Positions 1-10,924 of a stretch of DNA of 64,000 bases are shown here, in pieces (the stretch's first letter is position 1; every line of letters begins with the position of its first letter). The DNA is from Beroe forskalii (lineage: Eukaryota; Ctenophora; Nuda; Beroida; Beroidae): NCBI GenBank assembly GCA_011033025.1, contig WFMF01000030.1, positions 496,001 through 560,000 of the forward strand. Direction: 5' to 3'. The notes under the pieces were generated by a model that was not told where the DNA came from, searched no databases, and saw only the letters and a list, made by a program, of their open reading frames with translations. The position numbers and the translations under genes were made by a program.

Positions 1-59
1 GTATCTTTTACTTAAATCATCACCATTTTCTTATGGCAATTTTTATCTTTACCTTAAGA

Positions 60-2915
60 ATACTCTTCACGATGGGCACATTGTTGCAGTACTTCTTTTC
101 GGCAGGCTAATTTTAATTATCTCTTTAACATTCTTCCACTCTAATGATTATGGGTGTACGGGTAGATTTGTAGGGAACTGGTAGGGTATTTTACCTCGAA
201 TAGCTCTGTCATTCATAATACTGCTTATGATGGAGATATATGCAGGTGTAGCCTTTTTCCCGACTAGTTTTGCCAATTTATCTTCAACTAGCATTGCTTA
301 TTAATCTGTACCGTTACTCCTCATGATGGGCGCAATGGCGCAGTATTTCATTGATTAACTATACTGGGCATTTATAGGGCATCCTCATGATGGGCGCAAT
401 GGCGCAGTATTTCATTGGGCATTTATAGGGCATCCTCATGATGGGCGCAATGGTGCAGTATTTCATCGGGCATTTATATATATATAGGGCATCCTCATGA
501 TAGCGCAATGGTGCAATATTTCATTGATTAACTATATTGGGCATTTATAGGGCATCCTCATGATGGGCGCAATGGCGCAGCATTTCATTGGGCATTTATA
601 GGGCATCCTCATGATGGGCGCAATGGCGCAGTATTTCATTGGGCATTTATAGGGCATCCTCATGATGGGCGCAATGGCGCAGTATTTCATTGATTAACTA
701 TATTGGGCATTTATAGGGCATCCTCATGATGGGCGCAATGGCGCAGCATTTCATTGGGCATTTATAGGGCATCCTCATGATGGGCGCAATGGCGCAGTAT
801 TTCATTGGGCATTTATATATATAGGGCATCCTCATGATGGGCGCAATGGCGCAGTATTTCATTGGGCATTTATATATATAGGGCATCCTCATGATGGGCG
901 CAATGGTGCAGTATTTCATTGATTAACTATATTGGGCATTTATAGGGCATCCTCATGATGGGCGCAATGGCGCAGTATTTCATTGGGCATTTATAGGGCA
1001 TCCTCATGATGGGCGCAATGGCGCAGTATTTCATTGGGCATTTATAGGGCATCTCATGATGGGCGCAATGGCATTTATAGGGCATCCTCATGATGGGCGC
1101 AATGGCGCAGTATTTCATTGATTAACTATATTGGGCATTTATAGGGCATCCTCATGATGGGCGCAATGGCGCAGCATTTCATTGGGCATTTATAGCGCAT
1201 CCTCATGATGGGCGCAATGGCGCAGTATTTCATTGGGCATTTATATATAGGGCATCCTCATGATGGGCGCAATGGCGCAGTATTTCATTGGGCATTTATA
1301 TATAGGGCATCCTCATGATGGGCATTGATTAACTATATTGGGCATTTATAGGGCATCCTCATGATGGGCGCAATGGCGCAGCATTTCATTGGGCATTTAT
1401 AGGGCATCCTCATGATGGGCGCAATGGCGCAGTATTTCATTGGGCATTTATATATAGGGCAGTATTTCTTTAATTTATATATAAACATCCTCATGATGGG
1501 CGCAATGGCGCAGTATTTCATTGGGCATTTATATATTAGGGCATCCTCATGATGGGCGCAATGGCGCAGTATTTCATTGGGCATTTATAGGGCATCCTCA
1601 TGATGGGCGCAATGGCGCAGTATTGATTAACTATATTGGGCATTTATAGGGCATCCTCATGATGGGCGCAATGGCGCAGCATTTCATTGGGCATTTATAG
1701 GGCATCCTCATGATGGGCGCAATGGCGCAGTGGGCATTTATATAGGGCATCCTCATGATGGGCGCAATGGCGCAGTATTTCATTGGGCATTTATAGGGCA
1801 TCCTCATGATGGGCGCAATGGCGCAGTATTTCATTGATTAACTATATTGGGCATTTATAGGGCATCCTCATGATGGGCGCAATGGCGCAGCATTTCATTG
1901 GGCATTTATAGGGCATCCTCATGATGGGCGCAATGGCGCAGTATTTCATTGGGCATTTATATATATATAGGGCATCCTCATGATGGGCGCAATGGCGCAG
2001 TATTTCATTGGGCATTTATATATATAGGGCATCCTCATGATGGGCGCAATGGCGCAGTATTTCATTGATTAACTATATTGGGCATTTATAGGGCATCCTC
2101 ATGATGGGCGCAATGGCGCAGCATTTCATTGGGCATTTATAGGGCATCCTCATGATGGGCGCAATGGCGCAGTATTTCATTGGGCATTTATAGGGCATCC
2201 TCATGATGGGCGCAATGGCGCAGTATTCCATCGGGCATTTATAGGGCATCCTCATGATGGGCGCAATGGCGCAGTATTTCATTGATTAACTATATTGGGC
2301 ATTTATAGGGCATCCTCATGATGGGCGCAATGGCGCAGCATTTCATTGGGCATTTATAGGGCATCCTCATGATGGGCGCAATGGCGCAGTATTTCATTGG
2401 GCATTTATATATATAGGGCATCCTCATGATGGGCGCAATGGCGCAGTATTTCATTGGGCATTTATATATATAGGGCATCCTCATGATGGGCGCAATGGTG
2501 CAGTATTTCATTGATTAACTATATTGGGCATTTATAGGGCATCTTCATGATGGGCGCAATGGCGCAGCATTTCATTGGGCATTTATAGGGCATCCTCATG
2601 ATGGGCGCAATGGCGCAGTATTTCATTGGGCATTTATAGGGCATCCTCATGATGGGCGCAATGGCGCAGTATTTCTTTGGGCATTTATATATATAGGGCA
2701 TCCTCATGATGGGCGCAATGGTGCAGTATTTCATTGGGCATTTACAGGGCATCCTCATGATGGGCGCAATGGCGCAGTATTTCATTTATATATATAGGGC
2801 ATCCTCATGATGGGCGCAATGGCGCAGTATTTCATTGGGCATTTATAGGGCATCCTCATGATGGGCGCAATGGCGCAGTATTTTTGATTATCTATATTGG
2901 GCATTTATAGCGTTT
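60..2915. repeat. 51-bp minisatellite with higher-order period
   Basis: Tandem copies of a unit of about 51 bp containing CATCCTCATGATGGGCGCAA, each followed by a GGCGCAGTATTTCATTGGGC stretch. Copies at 60-310 are degenerate. From about 340 on they are nearly identical. A marker insert (TGATTAACTATAT) recurs roughly every 160-300 bp, most often near 215-229 bp, and the unit just after it tends to have CAGCATTTC instead of CAGTATTTC. So about four units form a higher-order repeat. TA-dinucleotide expansions (TATATATA) sit in the third and fourth units. The minus strand is open because 51 is divisible by 3; this is not evidence of a gene. Confidence 0.95.
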
Positions 2916-4490
2916 TTTTTCAGCATCTTCATGATAATGATATGCAGGGGTTGCATTGGCGTGATATTCTAAACATCGGCAAGCTTTACCTTCTTATCTT
3001 TTTCAATCGACTAGCTAAGTCGAATTGGTAGTATTTTCCAATTAATTCAGAAGATTATTCGGAAAACACTTAAGAATTATAATAACAACACGACAGAAAA
3101 CTATACTGGTAGTCTCCCCATGGATGTGCCTGAACAAGAATGACGAATGGGCACCCATAGTAGCTTGAGAAAATATGCTACGGTCGGTCTTGGAATGAAA
3201 CAAAAACAACGAAGGACCAGATTGATTCTCTTAGACACCACAGAAGCATTGACCTCAGTTGACAATTGAAGCCTCGAAGAAGAGAAATCGCACTGATTGC
3301 TAAGACTACCAGTTTCAACGAGTATACTAAAAAGAAATTAAGGAAATACAGTGGAAAAAAAACAAAAACAAAAACAAACAAACACACAAATCAAAAACAC
3401 AAACACAGCTTTGGTCATCTGCTACTGATTTGAGCTTTTGCATGCCGTTCTTCCTACTTTATAGATACGTCAATTACCTATTTCTTCTAGAATTCTCATA
3501 ATACCCTAGTTTTCTCATAAGTCCACGGCCCATCTTGAAATAGATAGAAGTAGTGGAGGTTTATTTAGATTATGTCTTGGACTTATGGCTTTTTTTATAA
3601 TTAGTGCACTGTCGTGAAAAACCTCCTCATTATTAAATGTGGCCGTCCTTACTCTCAGCATGATCATCACTATCACTTAATAAATGCCTTATTATGTTGG
3701 TTTTTCTAGCATTGGTATGTTAACAGCTTCCTCTTTGACCAGGAACCCTTTCTCTTGTTCCAGCTTCATCGTAATCAGAGACTGTCTGCCAGCTCTAGAG
3801 AGTGTGGCGACTCTCCAGGTAAGTGGTACTCCTTTCCGCATTGGATAACTCTCCTAAAATTCAACACAATGGGCGCAAAGACGCAAGAAAAGGGAAGGGG
3901 AAAGGATGCAATTGGTGAAATTTCTGCTGACTGGAGAAATACATTTAGATGTAAAGGGCGCTAAGACGCTAACTGGATTGTTTTAAAACATACTTATAAA
4001 CCAGCAAACTCACTTCAATAGATACCTAAGTTATAAAAAAAAAGTTCAATTGAGGAAATAAAGGGGGAAATAAATTGGGAAACAAAAGGGGGTACATAAA
4101 TTGTCCGACGTCATCTGACCCCCTCGCGGGGATCAGACAACATCTGGCAATACAAAGGAGAGTATTCCATAACTAAGCCCATTGCCAAACTATCCCAATT
4201 TAAGAACGGGATTTACTCGGCGAGTCTTGGCTAGCTCAACCAAAAAAAAAAAAAAAAAACATAATCAAATGATTAAGTGTTTTGAAGAATGATGTGCAGA
4301 ATCGTGTTGCCCAATTGGCAAAATCCTTTTATTTATTTATTTATTTCAGCCTCTTCTAAGGTATTGTCAGGAAAGGTAAAGGAATTTTCCGTTAAAAGTT
4401 TAATCATTATTTATTGGAGAATCCATTTGTTGCAAAAAAGAAAGGAATCAACACTTATTCTAGAAGCAGGCCGAATGATCAGTCTAGTTT
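2916..4490. other. no gene seen; A-rich and low-complexity DNA
   Basis: Unique-looking AT-rich DNA. It includes an A/C-rich stretch at 3355-3410 (AAACAAAAACAAACAAAC type) and an A-run near 4240-4260, either of which could be the tail of an old retroposon. Short ORFs are not convincing. A good donor-like site (CCAG|GTAAGT) occurs near 3818 but I could not build an exon around it. Confidence 0.5.
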
Positions 4491-4858
4491 TTAAACCTTG
4501 TCTTTTAGTATCATTTTATCTTATTGGGTTGTTCAGTTACCCCTCAGTCAATTTTAATTTATTGCATTTTTTTAAATTATTTATACTGTTCATATTAACA
4601 CGGCTATTATGTTAAACCTTGTCTTTTAGTATCATTTTATCTTATTGGGTTGTTCAGTTACCCCTCATCCAATTTTAATTTATTGCATTTTTTTAAATTA
4701 TTTATACTGTTCATATTAACACGGCTATTATGTTAAACCTTGTCTTTTAGTATCATTTTATCTTATTGGGTTGTTCAGTTACCCCTCAGCCAATTTTAAT
4801 TTATTGCATTTTTTTTTAATTATTTATACTGTTCATATTAACACGGCTATTATGTTTT
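4491..4858. repeat. three tandem copies of a 121-bp unit
   Basis: The unit starting TTAAACCTTGTCTTTTAGT and ending with AACACGGCTATTATG is present three times in a row, with a period of 121 bp (CCTTG at 4496, 4617 and 4738). Copies differ by only a few bases: CTCAGTC, CTCATCC and CTCAGCC variants, and a longer T-run in copy three. The high identity points to a recent local triplication. Confidence 0.93.
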
Positions 4859-5102
4859 TATCACTGGTATTAATTTCTCGTTATTTATTATAATTGTTAT
4901 TGTTTAAGGTTAATATAGTAAGCATGTATTTCTAAGTATTTCAAGCTTGTACCGCATTTTATTTATTTGTAAATTTTGGTTTAATGATGACTCGAAGCAC
5001 CTAGATGGGGGTGTTAATTAATATTGAAGTACTTTATGTTGCATTTAAGTTATGAAACCATGAACACATTGTAACATGTGTTGAAATGAACGATGTAGTT
5101 TT

Positions 5103-5387
5103 GTGAAGAATTTGTTGTGGAACCGTGTTGCTGTAAAGCAAAATGTTTTATACTTTATATACTATTCAGTATTTCATAAGCTGTTTGAATGTACTGTTTA
5201 TGATGAAAATGTCATCAAATTGCGATCTCAAACCATTGAACTGCAGTCTTGGGGAGTCAACTTCCATTTAAAACTTTTGTTCAGTGATGATAAAGAACTG
5301 AAAAACAGCTTCAATTCCCTTGTTCAACAGATCTGTTCCCAATCTGCCTTTGATGATAACTTTTTATGTATTGATAGCATTGAATAG
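5103..5387 (+). CDS. candidate 3'-terminal exon, unknown protein
   Basis: An open frame of 94 codons with protein-like composition (SWGVNFHLKLLFSDDKEL near the C-terminal half) ends in TAG. It is followed by AT-rich sequence with an AATAAA at about 5660, as expected of a last coding exon and 3' UTR. A possible acceptor (GATGTAG|TTTTG) lies just upstream at about 5098. I recognise no domain. No upstream exon could be linked to it, and a chance ORF in AT-rich DNA remains possible. Confidence 0.3.
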   Translation: MKNLLWNRVAVKQNVLYFIYYSVFHKLFECTVYDENVIKLRSQTIELQSWGVNFHLKLLFSDDKELKNSFNSLVQQICSQSAFDDNFLCIDSIE

Positions 5388-6179
5388 ACATTGATGGACT
5401 TAAATAATGGTCAACTGTCAGTAATGGACATCATATACATATGTCATTCATTTATCTTGTTTCAGCATGTTAGATTAGTGTGTACATGACAGGAACCTTT
5501 AGTTAATGATATTTAAGTGGTATAAACAACCAGTGAACTTACTGACTTTTGTAATATCATTGCTCCACACTCTTACATCTTTATTGAACTTAAAATTTTC
5601 TGCTATTTATTTATTTAAACTTCTTTAATTTATTATCTAATTAATTTGACCAACTATTGAATAAATTTCTGTGCTTTTTAATCTTGCAATTGCATAATAA
5701 TGTTCATAAGTTATTTATTCAGCATTAAAGTGGCTCTTAGTGTTTTCATACTTGATGAAGTATTTAATCCTAATTAAGTTAATTTTGTTTTCTTTAAATA
5801 TTTTCTCGTAGTGATATTGTTCGTTGGGCTCACAAGTAGGAGCGTATAAGATATATTAATTAATTAATTCTTATACTAGCTTTTGTCTGTTGTGCTCCAG
5901 TCCAATTTGAATTTCGTGATAATGTACACTTGGAATCGATACTGGTGGTTGATCTGGATCCAGATATGTGCCATGATGTGTCATGTGTCATGTAAATCTG
6001 GATTTTACACCTCTCATTACAAATGTTGGGTGCTTTCTCAACCTGTATTTTATAATATTTGACTCTCTTCGGAGATTTTTACGCCAATCTGGATTTTAAT
6101 GACTCTAGGATGGATCACTGGTGAAACTGTGGGGAAGAATTGCAGATATTCTACAGCCTTGGCCCTAGCACTGAAAAAA
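5388..6179. other. AT-rich DNA, possible 3' UTR
   Basis: No coding signal. A candidate polyadenylation signal (AATAAA) lies near 5660 and short TTAA/TTAAT runs near 5850. The stretch ends where foldback element A begins. Confidence 0.4.
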
Positions 6180-6216
6180 CAAATGTTGGTAAAAGTGTCA
6201 CTAGAGTTGTGATTTT

Positions 6217-6640
6217 TGTCCAATGGATCCATTGGATCCATCATGTCCAATGGACATGTCCAATGGACGTCCATTGGACATTAAATTTCCATTGGACATC
6301 CAATGGACATCCACTGAACATGATGTCCATTGGTTAAAATGTCCAATGGTGTTCAATGGATCCAATGGATCCATTGTATCCATTTTTGATGTTCAATGGA
6401 CATGTTCAATGGATCCAATGGATGTTCAATGGATCCATCTGAGTGGATCCAATGGACACAATCACCAAACATGGTTTGGTAGATGGACATCAGTCTGGTA
6501 TTTTTGTTCAATGGATCCATTGTGTCCATTGGATCCAATGGATCCATTGTGTCCATTGAACACCATTGAACATGTCCATTGGATCCATTGTACATTGTGT
6601 CCATTGGATCCATTGCGTCCAATGGATCCAATGTGTCCAA
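6217..6640 (+). repeat. left arm: GGATCC / CCATTGG palindromic word array
   Basis: Dense array of CCAATGGATCCATTGGA and CCATTGGACATCCAATGGA-type words, each a palindrome in itself. It is interrupted by a short unique piece (CACCAAACATGGTTTGGTAG, near 6465) that is found again as its reverse complement near 9294-9315 in the other arm. Word order is mirrored in 9165-9535. ORFs here on both strands (WIHWIH, GSNGSIGS repeats) are by-products of the repeat. Confidence 0.9.
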
Positions 6641-6659
6641 TGGAGGCTATATACTGGGT

Positions 6660-7085
6660 GAACTGCAGTTCATATGAAGTCGCCGCGCACTTCATATGAA
6701 TTCATATGAATTCATATGAGTTCATATGAATGCGTTTACCAGTTCAATAAATTTTTATATGAATGAACTTCATATGAACTTCACATGAATTCATATGAAC
6801 TTCATATGAACTCCACCAAGTTCATATGAACTTCATATGAATTCATATGAATCATTAAACACGGATGATGAACTAGTTCACCAAAATTTAGTGAACTGAG
6901 ATGCATATGAATTCATATGAATGAACTAGTTCATTCATATGAACTGCGTTGAACTGGAGTTCACCTAGAATTCATTGAACTGCGTTGAACTACGTTGAAC
7001 TGCGTTGAACTGGTGTTGAACTGCGTTGAACTGCGTTGAACTGGAGTTCACCTGAGTTCATTTGAGTTCACCTGAGTTCATGTCA
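6660..7085 (+). repeat. left arm: TTCATATGAA and GTTGAACTGC arrays
   Basis: 6660-6950 is built of TTCATATGAA palindromes (ATTCATATGAATTCATATGA type). 6940-7085 is built of GAACTGCGTTGAACTGCGTT words and CACCTGAGTTCA words. The mirror image lies at 8740-9135, including the shared unique pieces TAAACACGGATGATGAACTA (left) and its complement near 8926-8945, and the CGCCGCGCACTTCATATGAA piece near 6680 and 9110-9130. Confidence 0.88.
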
Positions 7086-7299
7086 CTCAATAAGAATAAC
7101 ATATGTTATTTTGGAAAAAAACTTAGCTGCAACAGAATAGACCTAAACGACTGTATGTAACTGTTAGTGTTACCCCTACCCTCCACTCTGCGAGCACTTA
7201 TTTTACGCAACACGTCCTTCCAAATTTCCAATTCCATTAGCTCATTAGGAATGAGAAAATAATAATGTAGATAGAAATGTTATCTGACAGCGGAGGTAG

Positions 7300-8155
7300 T
7301 CAATGACTTGACTCCAATGACTGGACTTCATGACTTGACTTCGACTCGACGACTCGACTTCGACAGCCTTGACTCGACGGCTTCGACTTGGCGACTCGAC
7401 TCGACTCGACGACTCGAAGCGGCGACTCGACTCGACTTCGACTCGCGACTCAACTCGACGACTCGACTCGACACCTCGACGACTCGAATGTCGACGACTC
7501 GACTCAATGACTCGACAATTCGACTAGACGGCTTCGGCTTCGGCGATCTCGACTCGACGACTTCGACTCGACGACTTCGACTTCGACGGCTCGACTCGAC
7601 GACTCGACTCGACGACTCGACTCGACGACTCGACTCGACTCGACGACTCAACTCGACGACTCGACTCGACTCGACTCGACACCTCGACGACTCGACTAGA
7701 CGACTTCGGCTCGACGACTCGACGGCACCGGCGACTCCACTCGACGACTCGGCGACTTCGGCGATTTTCGACATCTCGACTCGGCGACTCGACTTCGACG
7801 ACTTCGACTCAACGACTCGACTCGGCGGCTCGACTCGACGACTCTGGCTCGGCCTTGACTCGATGATCGACTCGACGACTTCGACTCGACGACTCGACAA
7901 CTCGACGACTCGGCGACCGAGTCGAGTCGCCGAAGTCGAGTCGAGTCGTCGAGTCGTCGAGTCGAGTCGTCGAGTCAAACAAAAGTCGTCGAGTCGAGTC
8001 GAGTTGCCGTCAGTCGAGCCGTTGAGAGTAGTCGTCCGAGTCGTTTGAGACGAGTCGTCGAGACAAATCAGAGAGTCATCAAATCAAGTCGTCGAGTTGA
8101 GGCATCGAGTCGATTTGAGTCGTCGAGTCACTGAGTGGTCGTAGAGTGAGTGTGA
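7300..8155. repeat. GACTCGAC array, itself a palindrome
   Basis: From 7308 to about 7915 the top strand reads (GACTCGAC)n with variants GACTTCGAC, GGCTCGAC. From about 7915 to 8150 it reads the complement (GTCGAGTC)n. The turning point is near 7908-7925 (CTCGGCGACCGAGTCGAGTC). The two halves are unequal (about 610 and 235 bp). The repeat leaves long ORFs on both strands (TRRLDSTTRL and SSRRVESSRRV types), which I do not regard as genes. Confidence 0.92.
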
Positions 8156-8409
8156 CTAGAATTAATTCATGACGTAAGTGAAATTTTTTAGTTGTCACGT
8201 GACTGTACACTTAACAAGAGTACGAAAAATCGTTTATGGAAGAGCTCAAGACTTGAGTCTGATTTAACTATTTGATTTTGGAAGCCCTTTTAGTGAAATG
8301 GATCAAGATGCAGCTAATTTGGTGAAGTTTAACAGCCTCTTTAAAATTGAAAAAAGCCTTTCAATAGGTGACGTCACTCAGCAGTCAACCGGAATGAGAG
8401 AGACTTATC

Positions 8410-8700
8410 GGGCATAAATCAGAGCAACGCCAAGAGGGCCCCATGGTAGCGCCCAGTCGCAGCCACATCGACGCCAGGGCAGTGCCATGGTGTAACTGTA
8501 AGCCACGAGGACGACACGACGAAGCCATGAAGACGCCATGGCTTCACAGTGGCACTGCCATGACTGCCATGATGTCACCGTGGCGCCCTTGTGGCTTCAT
8601 CGTTGCCCAGTAGTGGCGTCCTCGTGGCTTCACCATGGCACTGCCCTGGCGTCACCCAGCGGCACTGCGGTGCGGCTCTCGTGGCGTCGCTGATCCATGT
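8410..8700. repeat. GC-rich imperfect palindrome (GCCATGGC words)
   Basis: The central spacer of element A contains a GC-rich block of GCCACGAGGACG, GCCATGGCTTCA and GTGGCACTGCCATG words. The stretch CCAGGGCAGTGCCATGGTG near 8475 returns as its complement CACCATGGCACTGCCCTGG near 8631-8650, and GCCACGAGGACG near 8503 pairs with CGTCCTCGTGGC near 8617. It is a separate palindrome of unrelated sequence inside the larger one. Confidence 0.75.
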
Positions 8701-8739
8701 TTGATCCATCCCCGAAATATCTGTTAAATTATCATTTTG

Positions 8740-9535
8740 ACCTTCTAGATGAACTTCGAGATGAATTCAAGTTGAACTCCGTTGAACTGCGTTGAACTCC
8801 GTTGAACTGCGTTGAACTGGAGTCCGCGAGATGAACTTCCTAGTTCATATGAATTCAAAGTGAACTGGAATGCATATGGAGTTCATATGAGTTCATATGC
8901 ATCTCAGTTCACTAAATTTTTGGTGAACTAGTTCATCCGTGTTTAATGAATTCATATGAATTCACTATGAAGTTCATATGAACTTGGTGGAGTTCATATG
9001 AAGTTCATATGAATTCATATGAAGTTCATATGAAGTTCATTCATATAAAAATTTATTGAACTGGTAAACGCATTCAAATGAACTCATATGAATTTATATG
9101 AATTCATATGAAGTGCGCGGCGACTTCATATGAACTGCAGTTCACCCAGTATATAGCCCCAATGGACAAAATGGATCCATTGGATCCAATGGATCCAATG
9201 GACATGTCCAATGGTGTTCAATGGACACAATGGATCAATTGGATCCAATGGACACAATGGATCCATTGAACAAAAATACCAGACTGATGTCCATCTACCA
9301 AACCATGTTTGGTGATTGTGTCCATTGGATCCACTTAGATGGATCCATTGAACATCCATTGGATCCATTGAACATGTCCATTGAACATCAAAAATGGATC
9401 CAATGGATCCATTGGATCCATTGAACACCAAATTGGACATTTTAACCGATGGACATCATGTTCAATGGATGTCCATTGGATGTCCAATGGACGTCCATTG
9501 GACATGATGGATCCAATGGATCCATTGGACAAAAA
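8740..9535 (-). repeat. right arm of element A
   Basis: Mirror copy of the left arm: GTTGAACTGC words (8765-8820), TTCATATGAA words (8835-9135), then GGATCC/CCATTGG words (9165-9535). Divergence from the left arm is visible (base changes and different numbers of words) but the block order and the embedded unique pieces are the same. Confidence 0.88.
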
Positions 9536-9579
9536 TCACAACTCTTGTGACACCTTTACCCAAATGTTTACAGTCTTAG

Positions 9580-9763
9580 TGTAGGTAGGGGACCTTTGGG
9601 AGGAGAGAGACAATGTAAATGTTGTTAGCCTGAGTGAGACCTTTGATGATCTTCCAGACATGAATGGTGACATTCCCTTTTCAGTTTTCCTCTGTAGAGA
9701 CATAAGATCATGGAACTTGAGCCTTTGCCAGTAGGAGAGCCCACAACAGCCTGGGACATGCAA
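9580..9763 (-). pseudogene. LINE reverse-transcriptase C-terminal fragment
   Basis: Read on the minus strand, the residues CGLSYWQRLKFHDLMSLQRK resemble the conserved region after the RT palm in LINE proteins (pattern R-L-x-x-L-x-L-x-S-L-Q-R-R-R-E-R). The arginine-rich part is degraded to RKTEKG, and the frame runs into the foldback end. A short dead fragment, independent of LINE-A, which lies on the other strand. Confidence 0.35.
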
Positions 9764-9912
9764 AGCTACTGAGATGACTATAACTTCTGAATGTCAGCAA
9801 TGAGGAAAGATTCAAAAGTGGGCATGAGTAAATATTCCAGCATGTTTCTCACCATGCTTTTGTAGAGTGAGATCATCATGACTTTTGATCTGTCTGTGAA
9901 GGCTAAAAACTG

Positions 9913-10248
9913 GTGGACTTAAGTTCCCTGCAGATCTGCAGCCTATTGGGTCCACTGGGTCCTCAGTGGGGTAGGACAGCTTCTATTAACATCCTCAACA
10001 TCCTACCAAGAGTGAGCTTTGCACGAAATACTGTCATCAACCACTTTAATCACCAAATCAAGCAAGTTAGTGAGGAACATACCTTTGTCAACATGATCTC
10101 TACTGAACTACATCGTAACCTATTTTCATATCGTGATGGCCATAGAAAAGAAGACTTTTTCTTGAATAAAGGTGATGATAACGTTCACCTCAACAACTAT
10201 GGTATAACTAGGCTGGCAAAATATCTGAAGTACTTTTCCCATAACTAA
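9913..10248 (+). pseudogene. LINE-A ORF1 end, SGNH esterase-like domain
   Basis: The 111-residue frame carries the pattern ARNTVINHFNHQIKQ then FLNKGDDNVHLNNYGITRL. The D-x-V-H-L-N-x-x-G segment matches the last block (Asp-x-x-His) of SGNH/GDSL-type esterase domains found in the first ORF of many CR1-group LINEs. Only the C-terminal portion is visible here; the nucleophile block should lie upstream but is not recognisable. It ends at a TAA 115 bp before the endonuclease ORF. The role of this domain in LINEs is not firmly known; binding of lipid or nucleic acid has been proposed. Confidence 0.55.
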
Positions 10249-10363
10249 ATCTAGAAAAAATTGTTTTACAATAACTTACCTAACTTGACTAGTGTCTATA
10301 CTTAACTAGTGTCTATATTTCTTCTCCAATTACATTACATTTTGTTATACTCTGACTGTTGAT

Positions 10364-10924
10364 ATGGTCCATGACAATTTCCACAATCTCACTATTGGTC
10401 ATTGCAATATTCAAGGAGGCCTTACTGGTATTTCAAAGTCAACCCAAATAGCACAATTAGTAAAGAAATACAAAATGGACATTTTATCTATCAATGAAAC
10501 AAATCTTAATGATAGCATTGCAACAAATACACTAAATATTCCTATAAGTTATTCATTCAAACGTATGGATCGTGGAACTGGCAGTAGAGGCGGTTGTGGC
10601 TTGATTATAAGTGACAAACTTGCCTTCATCCCAATTAATTTTAAAACCAATCTTAGCAATATAGAGGCCATATGGATAAAGATAAAAAGCTGCAACATAT
10701 ACATTTGTGGGTTCTACAGATCTAGTGGTTACTGCAAGCTAGATAACTTCATAGACTACTTTAGTGAGTGTATGAATAAACTTAAGGGAAAGAAAGTAAT
10801 TTGGATAGGAGATATCAATGTCGATCAAAATAAGATTACTAGTACTGATTATAGGAAATTAGACTCTACTCTTAAATCTTTCAACATGGTCCAGACTATA
10901 CAAAATTACACTAGAGTTGCTTAA
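10364..10924 (+). pseudogene. LINE-A endonuclease domain (start of ORF2)
   Basis: 186 residues with exonuclease-endonuclease-phosphatase signatures: GHCNIQGGL (N-terminal Asn block), ILSINETNL (metal-binding Glu), GCGLIISDKL, and IWIGDINVDQ (the GDxN block). In LINEs this domain nicks target DNA to start target-primed reverse transcription. The ORF is cut at a TAA at 10922; after it coding similarity continues toward RT, so the stop is a mutation and not the natural end. Confidence 0.8.

Larger units (their letters stand above)
6180..9575. mobile_element. foldback element A (giant inverted repeat)
   Basis: About 3.4 kb organised as a nested palindrome. The left end reads AAAGTGTCACTAGAGTTGTG then ATTTTTGTCCAATGG (from about 6193). 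The reverse complement of the right end reads AAAGGTGTCACAAGAGTTGTG-like sequence followed by the same ATTTTTGTCCAATGG (to about 9560). From the ends inward both arms carry the same blocks in mirror order: a GGATCC/CCATTGG word array, a TTCATATGAA word array, then a GTTGAACTGC array. The 1.65-kb centre (7085-8740) holds two further palindromes. There is no transposase ORF. This fits the foldback class of DNA elements (Drosophila FB, Galileo), whose long terminal inverted repeats contain tandem repeats. I found no clear target-site duplication, so the exact ends are uncertain by tens of bases. Confidence 0.8.

Noticed and set aside
698..2785. Minus-strand ORFs of 60-90 codons (MKYCAIAPIMRMPYKCP repeats)
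   Set aside because: Produced by the 51-bp tandem repeat, whose unit length is a multiple of three; no start context, no non-repeat domain.
3178..3387. Phenylalanine-rich 69-codon ORF
   Set aside because: It reads an A/C-rich low-complexity run on the opposite strand.
6050..6699. ORFs WIHWIH / MDPMDPLDP on both strands
   Set aside because: Translations of GGATCC/CCATTGG words; mirrored in the other arm, both strands open.
7308..8048. 246-codon ORF (TRRLDSTTRL) and 216-codon antisense ORF
   Set aside because: By-products of the GACTCGAC array.
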